A stretch of DNA of 49,293 nucleotides from the NCBI GenBank assembly GCA_010672165.1, contig JAAHHN010000022.1, positions 1 to 49,293 of the forward strand, in the 5' to 3' direction. The stretch comes from Spirulina sp. SIO3F2 (GTDB lineage Bacteria; Cyanobacteriota; Cyanobacteriia; Cyanobacteriales; Spirulinaceae). The translations under genes and the position numbers were made by a program. The notes beneath the pieces were generated by a model, which saw nothing but the letters and a program-made list of their open reading frames with translations, ran no database searches and was not told where the DNA came from. Numbering within the stretch: position 1 is the first letter of the stretch; each line of letters starts with the position of its first letter. Shown piece by piece: positions 27,222 to 35,465 of the stretch.

Positions 27222-28256
27222 TTAAACCATTGCAAGTGCTTCACGATGAGCGGTTTCTATAATTTTGCTTCCAGTGCCAAACCAGGTCTGGTTGAGGCGA
27301 TTCCGAGCCGCCTCAATCTCATCTTTCCCACTCCCCCGTTGGTGAGTTACAAACTCAGTCACGGCTTGGTAGCCAGCCCAGACAGTGCCCTGCACACCCT
27401 TGATGTCCATGCCAACACCAGATTCAAAGTTTTCCTCAAGCTGCTCATAATTACGCCATTGAGTAACAGAGCGCTCATTTTTCGTCCCAGCACCTAGATC
27501 GGGGGCAAAGATATTGGTGAGATATTGCCGGAATAATTCGGTGTTCATTGGTGTTTTGGCCATCGTTCGGTATTGCTCCAGAGTTAGATCAAACTGACGG
27601 CGGCTTATATTGATTGCATCTCGAGCAATATTGAGGTTGCTGTGGATATTTTTGGTATGCCGAAGACGTACCATCTTTTTCGTTAGGGCAACATCATCAC
27701 CTTGGGCGAATTTTGCATATCCTCCCTTGCGCTTACGGTCTGAAATCGCCCAGTTCAAGGTGTTAGCGCAGACAACCCGGATGCTGGAAAACATAATTCC
27801 CAGGCTTAGGCTGCCATCGTGGGCGTTGTAGAGTACGAGGTACTGCTCTACTTCATCACCCGGTAGAACTTCACCAATACCATCTTTAACTTTGGCAGTG
27901 ATCGCAATGCGTTTGCCTTCCCGAAGACTCACTGCTGCATCGATCGTGACATCCCCGTCTTGAATAATCGGGTCGAAAAAGTTGAACGCCTCAGCATTCT
28001 GTACAGGTGTCCAGGTTTTGGGGCATACGTGCAAAACTGTTCCGTTATCGGAACGTTTAAGGACTTTCCAATCTTCCAGAGTTTCGAGTGCTTCTGCATC
28101 ACTGCAAGTGAGAAGAGGTTGCTCAAGAACTTGCCAGTTCATTCCTGCCGCTGTGATTGCTTCAGCAGTAGTCCTGGGTGCAGCGTCTAATACATTTCCC
28201 AAGCCATGCCAAGCCTTCTGAGTAGTGAACATTCCAGAATCAAATTCATGTGACAT
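27222..28256 (-). CDS. DUF932 phage/plasmid-like protein
   Basis: The 344-residue protein fits the DUF932 family found on phages, plasmids and islands. It has N-terminal 'SGMFTTQKAWHGLGNVLDAA', 'ALETLEDWKVLKRSD', 'PVQNAEAFNFFDPII', 'EGKRIAITAKV', 'YLVLYNAHDGSLSLGIMFS' and 'RVVCANTLNWAI'. Its biochemical role is unknown; relatives are often close to replication or recombination genes. It is the first gene of the element, transcribed toward comM and away from the phage block, so it may belong to an early module. A 24-bp palindrome lies upstream of its start. Confidence 0.87.
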   Translation of the reverse strand: MSHEFDSGMFTTQKAWHGLGNVLDAAPRTTAEAITAAGMNWQVLEQPLLTCSDAEALETLEDWKVLKRSDNGTVLHVCPKTWTPVQNAEAFNFFDPIIQDGDVTIDAAVSLREGKRIAITAKVKDGIGEVLPGDEVEQYLVLYNAHDGSLSLGIMFSSIRVVCANTLNWAISDRKRKGGYAKFAQGDDVALTKKMVRLRHTKNIHSNLNIARDAINISRRQFDLTLEQYRTMAKTPMNTELFRQYLTNIFAPDLGAGTKNERSVTQWRNYEQLEENFESGVGMDIKGVQGTVWAGYQAVTEFVTHQRGSGKDEIEAARNRLNQTWFGTGSKIIETAHREALAMV

Positions 28257-28311
28257 TGCGATAGCTCCTTAGCTTCTTTTCGTTAAGCGACAACAAACAG
28301 CCACGGGTCAG

Positions 28312-28335
28312 CAGTTCAACAAGCTTGTTGAACTG
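28312..28335. promoter_or_regulatory. 24-bp perfect palindrome between divergent phage units
   Basis: The half-site CAGTTCAACAAG is followed at once by its exact complement, with no spacer. It lies in the 324-bp gap between the DUF932 gene (minus) and the ParB-like gene (plus), 56 bp upstream of the former. A repressor operator is the natural reading. The rest of the gap holds a short 'AGGCA..TGCCT' hairpin and an AT-rich dyad at 28487-28508, but no gene. Confidence 0.65.
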
Positions 28336-28486
28336 ATTAACTCAGGCATTAGGCAATCTGCCTTATGGTTGCAACTCATGACGCTGCGCTAGTCCATGCC
28401 TCGGAGGCTGAAGATCGGATTGGTGCGACAGCGACTCTGTGTGCAGCGTGGCGAATGTTGTTCAGTCACTCATAACAATAACACAA

Positions 28487-28508
28487 AATAAAATAAATAT
28501 ATTTTATT
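28487..28508. promoter_or_regulatory. AT-rich dyad upstream of the ParB/TET/GT operon
   Basis: AATAAAAT (28487-28494) and ATTTTATT (28501-28508) form an 8-bp inverted repeat inside a run of almost pure A/T, 70 bp before the ParB-like start. Similar AT-rich dyads precede other phage blocks (38788-38804, 41677-41705). A promoter or operator is likely, but no clean -35/-10 pair is claimed. Confidence 0.45.
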
Positions 28509-28580
28509 GTCTGGTTTTTAAATTAGATTTATGGGCAATTGGGCTAAAATCGGGATAGCCTTTCGCTTTCACCTAGCTGC

Positions 28581-29360
28581 ATGATTCAAGACCTCATCAC
28601 CCAATCATCTAGTGATTCTCTTGAGCTTCATTACGTGTTGCTCACAGAGCTGGCCGATCGCTTTTTGGAAGGCAACCCCAAGCTGCACGATATTGGGAAG
28701 ATTACTGAAAGTACTGATCGCCACGGATTCCGTGATCCAATGGCGATCGATAAGACTCTGAATGATGGCGAGGGTGGGATCGTTGAGGGCAATGGCCGCC
28801 TTGAGATGCTTCTCCAAATCTACGAATCCGGGCATCCTACTCCTCGTGGAGTGAAGGTCACGGAGAGTGGTGAATGGGCTGTGCCGGTTCTGTTTGGTGT
28901 AAATGCCGCAACAGAGTCCGACGCGATCGCCTACGCCATTGATCACAACAACACAGGGATGTTCGGCGGGGATTTCACCGCTTTGGATATGTCTCGGCTC
29001 TACGATCCAAAAGCTTACACAGAAATACTGGAGAAATTGGCCGAAGCTGAAGCACTACCTACTGCAGTTGATGGGGATGATTTAGATCTTCTCCTAGAGC
29101 AGCTAGGTGCGAATAGTGGGTTCTTAAACGTAGGCACTGGCATGAGCAGTAGCGCTCTGGACGATGACGATGATGCTGGTGATGATATCCCTGATAGTCC
29201 GGTGCGGATGGTGCAGCTATTCCTAAACAAGGACAACCACCCCAACTTTATGGGTTGGATCAATGACCTCAACGATGTCTATGGCACCACGACATTGACC
29301 GATTGTGTATTGAGAGCAGTAGAAGATGCCTGGAAAGCCAGTGAAGTCAATTCAGATTGA
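28581..29360 (+). CDS. ParB-like nuclease-domain phage protein
   Basis: Residues about 15-75 match the ParB/Srx-type N-terminal fold: 'LELHYVLLTELADRFLEGNP', 'ITESTDRHGFRDPMAID' and the core 'GGIVEGNGRLEML', equivalent to the GxxR-type CTP/phosphate-binding box of ParB. Later segments are helical with an acidic run ('LDDDDDAGDD'). There is no centromere-binding HTH. Phages often place such stand-alone ParB-like proteins beside DNA-modification or terminase genes. Its 3' end overlaps the TET/JBP dioxygenase gene by 35 bases, so the two are coupled. Confidence 0.78.
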   Translation: MIQDLITQSSSDSLELHYVLLTELADRFLEGNPKLHDIGKITESTDRHGFRDPMAIDKTLNDGEGGIVEGNGRLEMLLQIYESGHPTPRGVKVTESGEWAVPVLFGVNAATESDAIAYAIDHNNTGMFGGDFTALDMSRLYDPKAYTEILEKLAEAEALPTAVDGDDLDLLLEQLGANSGFLNVGTGMSSSALDDDDDAGDDIPDSPVRMVQLFLNKDNHPNFMGWINDLNDVYGTTTLTDCVLRAVEDAWKASEVNSD

Positions 29361-30297
29361 AACGTGTTTACCGGATGCTAAGGTAGACCAGCTTAAGGGG
29401 CTGCGTCTAAATGAGTCCCACTATGATTTATTACTAGGCAGCGAATCTATCCGGGTATTGAAGTCGGATGGTAGTCTATTGCTGCACTTATGCAAGAACA
29501 CAATCCCCTATCCGGTTGCAAATGAAGCATTGCCATTTATCCTCAAGGCTAAAGAGCCGATTACAAACCGGGGGACAGCCGCAGGGGTGCAAGGGGGAAG
29601 CGCAGCTTACCAACAGGGTACTGTGCTTGGCCACAAAACAGCGACGCATCGTATCCCAGACAAGCTGGCAAAAGCACTGGGTTCTAGTGCAACTGTTGGA
29701 TACTTCGATCGCTATGCAAGATTCCCCTTCTGTCGTGTCTGTCGTTACACCGAACAAGATAAAAAGGGATGGCAGAAATTTGTCAAGGTCTGCAATGTTG
29801 TTGATGCACAGTTTAGGCAATGTGCGCCTGGCCATTACAGAAGGCAAAAGGCTTTAGCAGAAGCGACCGAACCCGCCTGGGTAATCGGGAAAACTGCCTT
29901 CACAACTGTGACTATTAACAATAATTTTGCAACCGCTTGTCATAAAGATGCAGGCGATTTTGCCTCTGGGTTTGGTTGCCTGGCGTATCTTTCCACAGGG
30001 CAGGTGAAAGGTGGTGTTTTGGTGCTACCGAAATATCGTGTTGCAGTCGCTCTAAATTCACTGGATGTGCTGCTCTTTGATGTTCATGAGTGGCATGGAA
30101 ATACGGAAATCACTGGGAATAAGAAGCGTAGCGATCGAATCACTCTGGTGTTTTATTACCGCGAGAACATGATTCGTTGTGGCTCTCCTGAATATGAGCT
30201 TGAACGCAGTAAACGATGTCGTGATATCGGCAAGCTATATGATTCTCCAGAAATCGAAAAAGGTAATTCAATTATTGAGCAGTGCAAATGTCTATGA
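29326..30297 (+). CDS. TET/JBP-family 2-oxoglutarate/Fe(II) DNA dioxygenase
   Basis: TET/JBP enzymes hydroxylate the 5-methyl group of a pyrimidine in DNA (5-methylcytosine for TET, thymine for JBP). The 323-residue protein has the phage TET/JBP block 'VIGKTAFTTVTINNNFATAC'. H206-x-D208 ('HKDAGDF') are the iron ligands, 'GGVLVLPKYRVAVALNS' forms the strand region, the distal ligand lies in 'FDVHEWHGNT' (H254 or H257), and R271 ('RITLVFYYR') binds 2-oxoglutarate. The first 180 residues are less conserved and contain a Cys cluster ('FPFCRVCRYT'). It overlaps the genes on both sides, between the ParB-like protein and a glycosyltransferase. Whether it oxidises 5mC or T is not visible. Confidence 0.9.
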   Translation: MPGKPVKSIQIETCLPDAKVDQLKGLRLNESHYDLLLGSESIRVLKSDGSLLLHLCKNTIPYPVANEALPFILKAKEPITNRGTAAGVQGGSAAYQQGTVLGHKTATHRIPDKLAKALGSSATVGYFDRYARFPFCRVCRYTEQDKKGWQKFVKVCNVVDAQFRQCAPGHYRRQKALAEATEPAWVIGKTAFTTVTINNNFATACHKDAGDFASGFGCLAYLSTGQVKGGVLVLPKYRVAVALNSLDVLLFDVHEWHGNTEITGNKKRSDRITLVFYYRENMIRCGSPEYELERSKRCRDIGKLYDSPEIEKGNSIIEQCKCL

Positions 30298-31031
30298 CTA
30301 ATCAAATTTTTGTGCCCAGTAAACAACGTCCTGGTGAAACAGCCCTGTTATCTCAGCTGAAATCATCTTCATTAGATTGGGTTTATGTTGTGGAGCCTCA
30401 GGAAGAAGAGATGTACCGGAGCTACACCGATCGGGTTCTTGTGTTGCCAGAGAATGAGCAAGGCATCGCCTATGTTCGCCAATGGATTTTAGATTATTGT
30501 CGTGCTCAAAACATTTCGTGGTATTGGATGCTAGATGACGATATCAGCCGCTTTTATAAAGCAGTTCGAGGTAAGAATCTAGCAGTTTCAATTACGGAAG
30601 CTTTAGAGGGCGCAGAGAAGCTGATATCAAAGCACTGCGATCTCATTGGTCAAGCTGCATTGGAATATCAACAGTTTGCCTGGTCTGCTAAAAAATCGAT
30701 TCGCTGGAATTCTTATTGTGATGTTTGCGTGCTCATCAATAGTGCTGTGATTGCTCGCTACCGTAAGGAGGTTGAACTCAAGGAGGATCGTGATTTTACT
30801 CTACAGATTCAGTCTTCAGGGCTGCTGACCGCAACTGTGACACGCTACAGCTTTGCCGCTCCTGCTAATGGCTCAAACCCTGGGGGGTTGCAAGCCGTTT
30901 ATCAAACCAAGGGTAAAGAACGAGCTTCTATACGGAAAATGTGTGAGCTCTGGCCCGGTGTTTGTACCCCTCAAACAAAGAGTGGCGGGCGTTATGACAT
31001 TAAAATTAACTGGAAGGTGTTTCGTCCATAA
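30288..31031 (+). CDS. Glycosyltransferase resembling TET/JBP-associated glycosyltransferases (TAGT)
   Basis: The 247-residue protein begins 'IFVPSKQRPG', a pattern shared by phage TAGT proteins. It has the GT-A metal motif 'WYWMLDDDISRFY' (D83-D85) and a later acidic 'ELKEDRDFTLQI' that may hold the catalytic base. TAGTs are known to add sugars to hydroxymethylated pyrimidines made by TET/JBP enzymes. Its start overlaps the dioxygenase stop (ATG at 30288 or 30294, the second an ATGA overlap), so the two are coupled. The sugar donor cannot be told from sequence. Confidence 0.8.
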   Translation: MSMTNQIFVPSKQRPGETALLSQLKSSSLDWVYVVEPQEEEMYRSYTDRVLVLPENEQGIAYVRQWILDYCRAQNISWYWMLDDDISRFYKAVRGKNLAVSITEALEGAEKLISKHCDLIGQAALEYQQFAWSAKKSIRWNSYCDVCVLINSAVIARYRKEVELKEDRDFTLQIQSSGLLTATVTRYSFAAPANGSNPGGLQAVYQTKGKERASIRKMCELWPGVCTPQTKSGGRYDIKINWKVFRP

Positions 31032-31183
31032 AACAAGGGTTGCAGCGATTTAATTGACCACTTCAGTTAGATAACTAACCATAATTAACCATCGCCAGAT
31101 CACTGCCAACTACAAAAATACTACAAGCTGTTGCTTGGTCACTAGAAAGAGAGAGTGACAGGGAAATTGCACGACGGCTTAAG

Positions 31184-31624
31184 GTGAGTCATGTCACAGT
31201 TGCCAATTGGCGTGAAACCCCGATTTGGAAAAATGAAGAGAAGCGGCTTAGAAAGCAAATTGAGGCAGATCAGGTTGCTAGGCAAAAAGCCGAGTCGCGG
31301 GCCAAGGCGATCGCGCTCAAGGAGTATGAAGCCGAAACTCAGCAAAGCTTTAAGCGTCAGCTGATGCAAGCTAGGGATGAACTTAAGAAAAACGCCGATA
31401 GTCAGATGCAGACTTCCACGGCAATGACAGCGATCGCACGGCAAGCTATTGCACAGCTAGGCTTGCAGCATTCCCAGGAGGTGATCAAGGTGTGTGACGA
31501 AGGTATTAACGCAGCACGATTTGCTAGAGAGGGGTCAATCATCGCCAAGAATGCGATGGAAATTTACCAGCGGGTGTACGCCATAGAAGAGATTCTGGAG
31601 GCTCTACAAAATGCCCAAACGTAA
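31184..31624 (+). CDS. Terminase small-subunit-like HTH protein, start uncertain
   Basis: The frame shows a helix-turn-helix 'SDREIARRLKVSHVTVANWR', then a long charged coiled coil and an all-helical C-terminus ending 14 bases inside the large-terminase gene. Position and layout fit the DNA-recognising small terminase. The only conventional start, GTG at 31184, would cut the HTH in half. The open frame continues to 31085 after a stop at 31082, with just CTG (31103) or rarer codons as possible starts. Either a non-canonical start or a small sequence change is involved. Confidence 0.72.
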   Translation: MSHVTVANWRETPIWKNEEKRLRKQIEADQVARQKAESRAKAIALKEYEAETQQSFKRQLMQARDELKKNADSQMQTSTAMTAIARQAIAQLGLQHSQEVIKVCDEGINAARFAREGSIIAKNAMEIYQRVYAIEEILEALQNAQT

Positions 31625-33092
31625 TGCGTTTGCTCAGGTTGGGTATGCGAGACAACTTTTGGGCACCAAAGATACTGGCCCACGCCAGATTGCGAATGTC
31701 TCTGAGTTGCGATCGCAGATTCAGTTCAATCCTGGTGCCCAAGCGCGTTTGTTCACTGATTTCTTGCCGTTCAACTCAGTGGAACGGCGATCGCCCCAAT
31801 CAGTAATCTGGTATCGCGGAGGGATTGATTCAGGTAAATCCTGGGCAGGTTCTGCCTTTGCCTGCTCTCGCTCACTTCAAGATCCTGAATCACGAGGGTT
31901 AATTTCAGCGAACAGTTACGGTCAGCTCAAGACCTCAACGCTGGTTGTCTTGGCTGAGTTTTGTGAGAAATATGGTGTGCCCTTGTGGCCCAGGGGGGAC
32001 ACGCCAGAAGAAACGGCTCGCATGATCGCAAACCGTGAGATGTGCAAGATTGGTAATGCAGTTTGCTTTGCAATGTCGGCTGAAAAGTTTGCAGGCCGAA
32101 CCCAGTCTTCTCAAGAAGTAGGCCGTGGTACAAAATTTCGATGGATGTGGCTGGATGAGTATGCCTACGCCCCAGAAGGCACATTGGAGACCCTGATTGG
32201 TCGCTTGGGGCGTGGTGAAGGTTGTGTGGAACCCACAGCTCTGATAACCAGTTCCATCAACAAAAACAACCCATATAACTGGGCTTATCGCTTATTCGAT
32301 GACCCCGATCGCCCTGACTCCTATAAGAAAGTCTATTTATCGATTGCAGGCTCGTCTCTTGAAAACCTACATATAGAAGAGGGTTATCTGGAACGGCTCA
32401 AGGGAGCTTATACGGAGGAGTTATATCGCATTGAAGTAATGGCGGAGTACGTAGCGCTCACCAAAGGTCGAATCTTTAAATACTTCAGCCGGGATCGCCA
32501 CTGCATTGCGGCCGAGCCTTGCCCTGACCATCCACTGCATTTCAGTTATGACTTCAATCATTCCCCAGCTTGCGCGATCGCTGGACAGTTCATAGATGGG
32601 GAGTTGTGGCTTCTTCGGGAATGGCATCTCACAGATAGCAATACCTTTGAATCCTCAGCAGCGACTGTGAACTGGCTCAAGGCTGTGGGGACACGTTTCC
32701 CTGTATCAATTCATGGTGATGCCAGTGGTAACCAAAAGACCTCCAATAGTGAAGTCACGAATTGGGATATCGTTTTTGACGCCTTCAACTGTGAAGATTT
32801 CTTAACCATTCAGGAGTTTGGGGAGTCCAACCCCGGAGTGCAAAATTCGATCAATTCCTGCAACACTGCACTGCGCAGAAACCAGATCGCCATTCATCCG
32901 AGCTGCAAGGAGTTACTGGCAGACTTAGGGGTACTAAGGTTTGACCCGCACGGCAATATCGACAAGCGAGATCCGAAACGATCGCATTTAGGGGACTGCT
33001 TCCGATATTTGGTTCAAGATTTGCTGCCCTTGGAAATTGAGCATCCAAAAAAAAGTCACTCATCCCAGCAGATGCCCACTGGAGTTTGCTAA
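31611..33092 (+). CDS. terL: Phage terminase large subunit
   Basis: TerL is the ATP-driven motor that packs DNA into the capsid and cuts it. The 493-residue protein has Walker A 'GGIDSGKS' (70-77) and Walker B with D182-E183 in 'WMWLDEYAY'. A coupling motif 'ALITSSINKNNP' and an RNase-H-like nuclease with acidic residues D314 ('SYDFNHSPA') and D370 ('HGDASGN') follow. The start overlaps the small-subunit gene by 14 bases, as usual. Confidence 0.92.
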   Translation: MPKRNAFAQVGYARQLLGTKDTGPRQIANVSELRSQIQFNPGAQARLFTDFLPFNSVERRSPQSVIWYRGGIDSGKSWAGSAFACSRSLQDPESRGLISANSYGQLKTSTLVVLAEFCEKYGVPLWPRGDTPEETARMIANREMCKIGNAVCFAMSAEKFAGRTQSSQEVGRGTKFRWMWLDEYAYAPEGTLETLIGRLGRGEGCVEPTALITSSINKNNPYNWAYRLFDDPDRPDSYKKVYLSIAGSSLENLHIEEGYLERLKGAYTEELYRIEVMAEYVALTKGRIFKYFSRDRHCIAAEPCPDHPLHFSYDFNHSPACAIAGQFIDGELWLLREWHLTDSNTFESSAATVNWLKAVGTRFPVSIHGDASGNQKTSNSEVTNWDIVFDAFNCEDFLTIQEFGESNPGVQNSINSCNTALRRNQIAIHPSCKELLADLGVLRFDPHGNIDKRDPKRSHLGDCFRYLVQDLLPLEIEHPKKSHSSQQMPTGVC

Positions 33093-33120
33093 TAAATTTA
33101 CTTTATAATTAAATATTATT

Positions 33121-34635
33121 ATGTTGCCTTTGGTTAGCCAGCTCACTGCCGCCCACCCCCTGCACAAGCGTGACGCCCAACATTGGGGCTTGTTATCGCG
33201 CTTAGTTGATGGTGGACGTTCGGTGACAATAAAAGATAAGCAAGGGCTACTCAGGCATCCCGACAACCGCCCGGAACCCCTAAAAGAAAAACGGGCTGAA
33301 GTTGCTCATCATTCACCATTATTGAGTTCTTTGGTGACGCTGGTGGGATCACACATCACCCACACGCCTGCAACCTACAAGCCCTATAGGTTAGGAACAA
33401 CCACAGTCACAGGGGATGAGTTTTGGTCCAAATTCCAGAACTCTGCTGCCCATGATCCAGACTCTGATTTTCCCTCCTTTCATGGGCAACTCTCACAGGC
33501 TTTGCTCTACGCCTTGGCGGAGGGGGTGACTTACTTGCAGGTGGATACTCCTCGCACGCCCGAAACCAAAAGTCGTCAGGAGCAAAACGCAATGGCGGGA
33601 GATGAACCATTTTTGGTACTCCGCCACCGCCAAGAGGTAATTGACTGGCAAAGCGATCGCGAAGGATTTACCTTCGCGAAAATTTGCACCCAAGAATCAA
33701 TACGAGACGACTGGAAAAGTCACCCCACCCCAGCCTATCGCTACCAGATCTACACACGTAAACCTGACGGTGTAATTACGTCTCAAAGCTGGCGAATCCT
33801 CCCCAAAAATAAAGAGGTTAGGCGGTTTATTCCTAGGCAAGATGACAAGGTTGTGGCTATTGGCCCCAGCGAAGAATTTGAAATTTTTCATGCTTTGTCT
33901 GGGCAAAAAAGACATTTTAAGTTCCCTCTAGTAAAACTCGCTATCCCACAGCTATTACAACTTGGTCCACAATTATTTGACACCTATCGCCAATACTTTA
34001 CTCAGACTGCTGCAATCAATTATGCAAGTCTATCCAGCCTTTGGCATCAATTGGTTTTTACAGGAGTGACCCGAAAGACCGATATCGCCAAAGCGATTGG
34101 ACGGGGGGCAGGTGAAGGGTTTTATTGGGAGCTACCAGAAGGAGTAGATGTACGGTGGTTGGAGACAGAAACCAAGAACCTCGACTTTGCCTTGAGATAC
34201 GCTGAAGCCTTAAGAGAAAGTCTCTTTGAAAGAGTTTCTCAGATCGCGGTTAGCGCAGCAATGTCTCCAACCTCACTTGCTCGTAGTGGTAAGTCCAAGG
34301 AAGAGGATCGCCTGAGGATGGAGAAGCTACTTAGAGTGTATGGCGGCATCATTAGGAACTCCTCAAAAAAAGTTTTGGATTGTGCCGCGATCGCCCGTGG
34401 AGAGTTACTAGATTGGCAAGTTCATGGCTTTGATAAATTTGATTCTCAAGGTCTTTTAGATGACCTTGAGGAATACCAGGCTGCTGAACCAGTAATCAAT
34501 AGCCCAACCTTCACGTTTGAGGGGAGAAAAGCTATTGCAGCTTCCGCAATAACAGCGCTGGGCTTACCTCCCCAGATCGTGGCGGAAGTTTCAAGAGAGA
34601 TCGAGCAAGATCGCAATAACCAACAAGCAAACTAA
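33121..34635 (+). CDS. Phage portal protein
   Basis: The 504-residue protein follows terL directly and has portal-like features: an N-terminal helix bundle 'RAEVAHHSPLLSSLVTLVGS', a beta wing with long loops, a stem-like 'QLFDTYRQYFTQTAAINYAS', and a C-terminal 'RMEKLLRVYGGIIRNSSKKV'. The closest pattern I recall is the DUF4055 portal group. It is separated from terL by an AT-rich 28-bp gap. Assignment rests on motif, size and position. Confidence 0.82.
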   Translation: MLPLVSQLTAAHPLHKRDAQHWGLLSRLVDGGRSVTIKDKQGLLRHPDNRPEPLKEKRAEVAHHSPLLSSLVTLVGSHITHTPATYKPYRLGTTTVTGDEFWSKFQNSAAHDPDSDFPSFHGQLSQALLYALAEGVTYLQVDTPRTPETKSRQEQNAMAGDEPFLVLRHRQEVIDWQSDREGFTFAKICTQESIRDDWKSHPTPAYRYQIYTRKPDGVITSQSWRILPKNKEVRRFIPRQDDKVVAIGPSEEFEIFHALSGQKRHFKFPLVKLAIPQLLQLGPQLFDTYRQYFTQTAAINYASLSSLWHQLVFTGVTRKTDIAKAIGRGAGEGFYWELPEGVDVRWLETETKNLDFALRYAEALRESLFERVSQIAVSAAMSPTSLARSGKSKEEDRLRMEKLLRVYGGIIRNSSKKVLDCAAIARGELLDWQVHGFDKFDSQGLLDDLEEYQAAEPVINSPTFTFEGRKAIAASAITALGLPPQIVAEVSREIEQDRNNQQAN

Positions 34636-34649
34636 TACCGACACTGACT

Positions 34650-35417
34650 ATGGCCACAGATTCAAACCCCTCGCAAAATTCACCCTCCTCTGATCAGCCC
34701 ACCACAACCTCTGAACCTAGCTCATCTAATTCATCAGAACTAAGCATGGATAATATCCAGACACTGATAGATGGTGTCCGACAAGACTTTGCAACACAAT
34801 TTCAGGAATTGGGTCAAGCAACGTTTCAGCAGATTCAGGAAATGCGAACGGAATTACGAGGTTTAACCCCAGTAGCGCCCCCAGAACCCGTTTCTCCAGC
34901 GGCCCCGCCGCCCTCTACTCCAAGCACAGATGGAGTTGAGCCGACAGAAGGAGGCGTGGAGCTTCAAGGGAGCTCCACGCAAGTAGCAGCCTTGGAACAA
35001 AGGCTTGCTGATATGGAACAACGCTGGCAGGATTCGCAAGCAGAAAATGAACGATTGATGGCTGTTCAAAATTTTACGCAGATTGCTAGTGATCGCTGCA
35101 TTGATCCCAGTGCGTTATTAGTGATCGCTGAGGCTCGTAATCTTGTGAAACTTCAAGAGGATGAATATCGAGTTTTAACTGGCAAGAATAAGACTACTGG
35201 ACAAGCAATTTACACATCAACAAAAGAAGGTTTGGACACTCTATTACAGACCTTTCCTTATCTAGAAAATCCTCGCCCTGGGAATGGGACTGGCGCAGCC
35301 CCTACTCAGCCTAACCCTACTCGAAAAGGCTACGATACTGGTGCAGATATCATGGTTGCGGTTATGAACGAAAAGGATGACTCAATGAATGTTTGGCAGG
35401 ATGTAAGTAATCAATAG
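34650..35417 (+). CDS. Scaffold-like phage protein
   Basis: The 255-residue product has a Ser/Thr/Pro-rich disordered N-terminus, a coiled coil ('VAALEQRLADMEQRWQDSQA'), a Pro-rich linker and a charged C-terminus. This composition and the place between portal and capsid genes fit a capsid scaffold. No protease domain is seen. The match is by position and composition only. Confidence 0.65.
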   Translation: MATDSNPSQNSPSSDQPTTTSEPSSSNSSELSMDNIQTLIDGVRQDFATQFQELGQATFQQIQEMRTELRGLTPVAPPEPVSPAAPPPSTPSTDGVEPTEGGVELQGSSTQVAALEQRLADMEQRWQDSQAENERLMAVQNFTQIASDRCIDPSALLVIAEARNLVKLQEDEYRVLTGKNKTTGQAIYTSTKEGLDTLLQTFPYLENPRPGNGTGAAPTQPNPTRKGYDTGADIMVAVMNEKDDSMNVWQDVSNQ

Positions 35418-35465
35418 CCATTTTCAAACATCCAGATAAGACCTTGAGCAACAAAAATAAAGCGA

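Noticed and set aside
27222-28256. DUF932 protein as the phage integrase or repressor
   Set aside because: It has no recombinase catalytic motif and no HTH; the family blocks clearly fit DUF932.
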